From positions 1-23,544 of the forward strand of contig JAEZZE010000088.1 of NCBI GenBank assembly GCA_023418755.1: a DNA stretch of 23,544 bases, given 5' to 3'. Below are positions 23,250 to 23,544 of the stretch, one piece after another. The notes under the pieces were generated by a model. That model had not been told where the DNA came from. It ran no database searches and saw only the letters and a list, made by a program, of their open reading frames with translations. Source of the stretch: Bacillota bacterium (GTDB lineage Bacteria; Bacillota; Bacilli; Paenibacillales; Paenibacillaceae). Positions within the stretch are counted from its first letter, which is position 1; every line of letters begins with the position of its first letter. A program made the translations under genes and the position numbers.

Positions 23250-23544
23250 AAGGGTCATTAACGCCAGCGGGCGGATGAGCATTCTCGGCGTATCCGCGCC
23301 GACCGATACGGTCATGGAGGCGATGAAGCGAGGCGGCCAGCAGTACGTCGAGATCGCCGATCTCGTCGACAAAGCCGGGGACTATATCGCGGGCCTATTG
23401 GGATCCGAGGCGGCCGTCGTCGTCAACTCGGCCTCCAGCGGCATCGCGCTGTCCGTCGCCGCCCTCGTGACGAAAGGCAGCCGTAGGCTAAGCGAGCGCC
23501 TGCACCGGGAGCCGATCGCCGCGAACGAAATCATTATCCTGAAA
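23215..23544 (+). CDS. DgaE/SelA-like PLP-dependent enzyme (partial, runs off the window)
   Basis: The first 110 codons of a gene cut by the window end. The translation includes RVINASGRMSILGVSAPTD, VEIADLVDKAGDYIAGLLG and AAVVVNSASSGIALSVAAL. These match the N-terminus of the SelA-like fold used by DgaE, D-glucosaminate-6-phosphate ammonia-lyase, and its relatives. The Lys that would hold PLP lies beyond the window. A GTG start at 23215 is supported by GAGGAG nine bases upstream; it overlaps the amidohydrolase gene by 35 bp in another frame, indicating translational coupling. The pair probably forms a catabolic module for an amino-sugar acid (inference). Confidence 0.85.
   Translation, partial: MTSSLNAKYGLKRVINASGRMSILGVSAPTDTVMEAMKRGGQQYVEIADLVDKAGDYIAGLLGSEAAVVVNSASSGIALSVAALVTKGSRRLSERLHREPIAANEIIILK

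Overview
The window looks like chromosomal DNA from a high-GC, spore-forming member of the Paenibacillaceae (Paenibacillus or Cohnella type). This rests on strong AGGAGG-type ribosome binding sites, TTG and GTG starts, Bacillus-like families (YheI/YheH exporter, RacA-like protein, DUF6509, DUF4173, LysM/CAP lipoprotein) and a GEMM-I riboswitch of Firmicute form. The genus is inferred from gene content, not from a marker gene.

Region 1 (1-1460) is accessory in character. It has the first codons of a minus-strand gene at the left edge and a stand-alone endonuclease-like gene (228-896) of visibly lower GC. Copies of one 51-bp palindromic repeat lie on both sides of it: two decayed copies on the left and seven tandem copies on the right. 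Region 2 (1464-7490, all minus) holds two transcription units: DUF4173 membrane protein, NUDIX hydrolase and DUF6509 protein, closed by a terminator; then the heterodimeric multidrug ABC exporter yheI-yheH, with a candidate operator over its -35.

Region 3 (7491-12473) has an SgrR-type regulator diverging from the DUF4173 unit across a 13-bp inverted repeat and converging with a nitrilase-superfamily hydrolase. A 26-bp tandem repeat follows, then a RacA-like protein and a secreted polysaccharide deacetylase lipoprotein. Region 4 (12473-15827) has a membrane-anchored methyltransferase resembling the FAM173 lysine methyltransferases, a short-chain dehydrogenase, and a two-gene operon whose first product fuses a MerR DNA-binding domain to a methyltransferase and whose second is another methyltransferase.

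Region 5 (15820-18990, minus) is the most striking. A cyclic-di-GMP-I (GEMM-I) riboswitch with an intrinsic terminator lies in the leader of an operon encoding a FapA/DUF342 protein and an HD-GYP protein with its catalytic motifs intact. HD-GYP proteins commonly degrade c-di-GMP, so this is a candidate RNA-level feedback loop on the second messenger. Region 6 (19007-23544) has ilvE (branched-chain aminotransferase) divergent from a LysR regulator, a LysM/CAP lipoprotein, and the start of a catabolic operon: a dihydroorotase-like amidohydrolase overlapping a DgaE/SelA-like PLP enzyme cut by the window edge. No rRNA, tRNA, CRISPR array or complete mobile element was seen.
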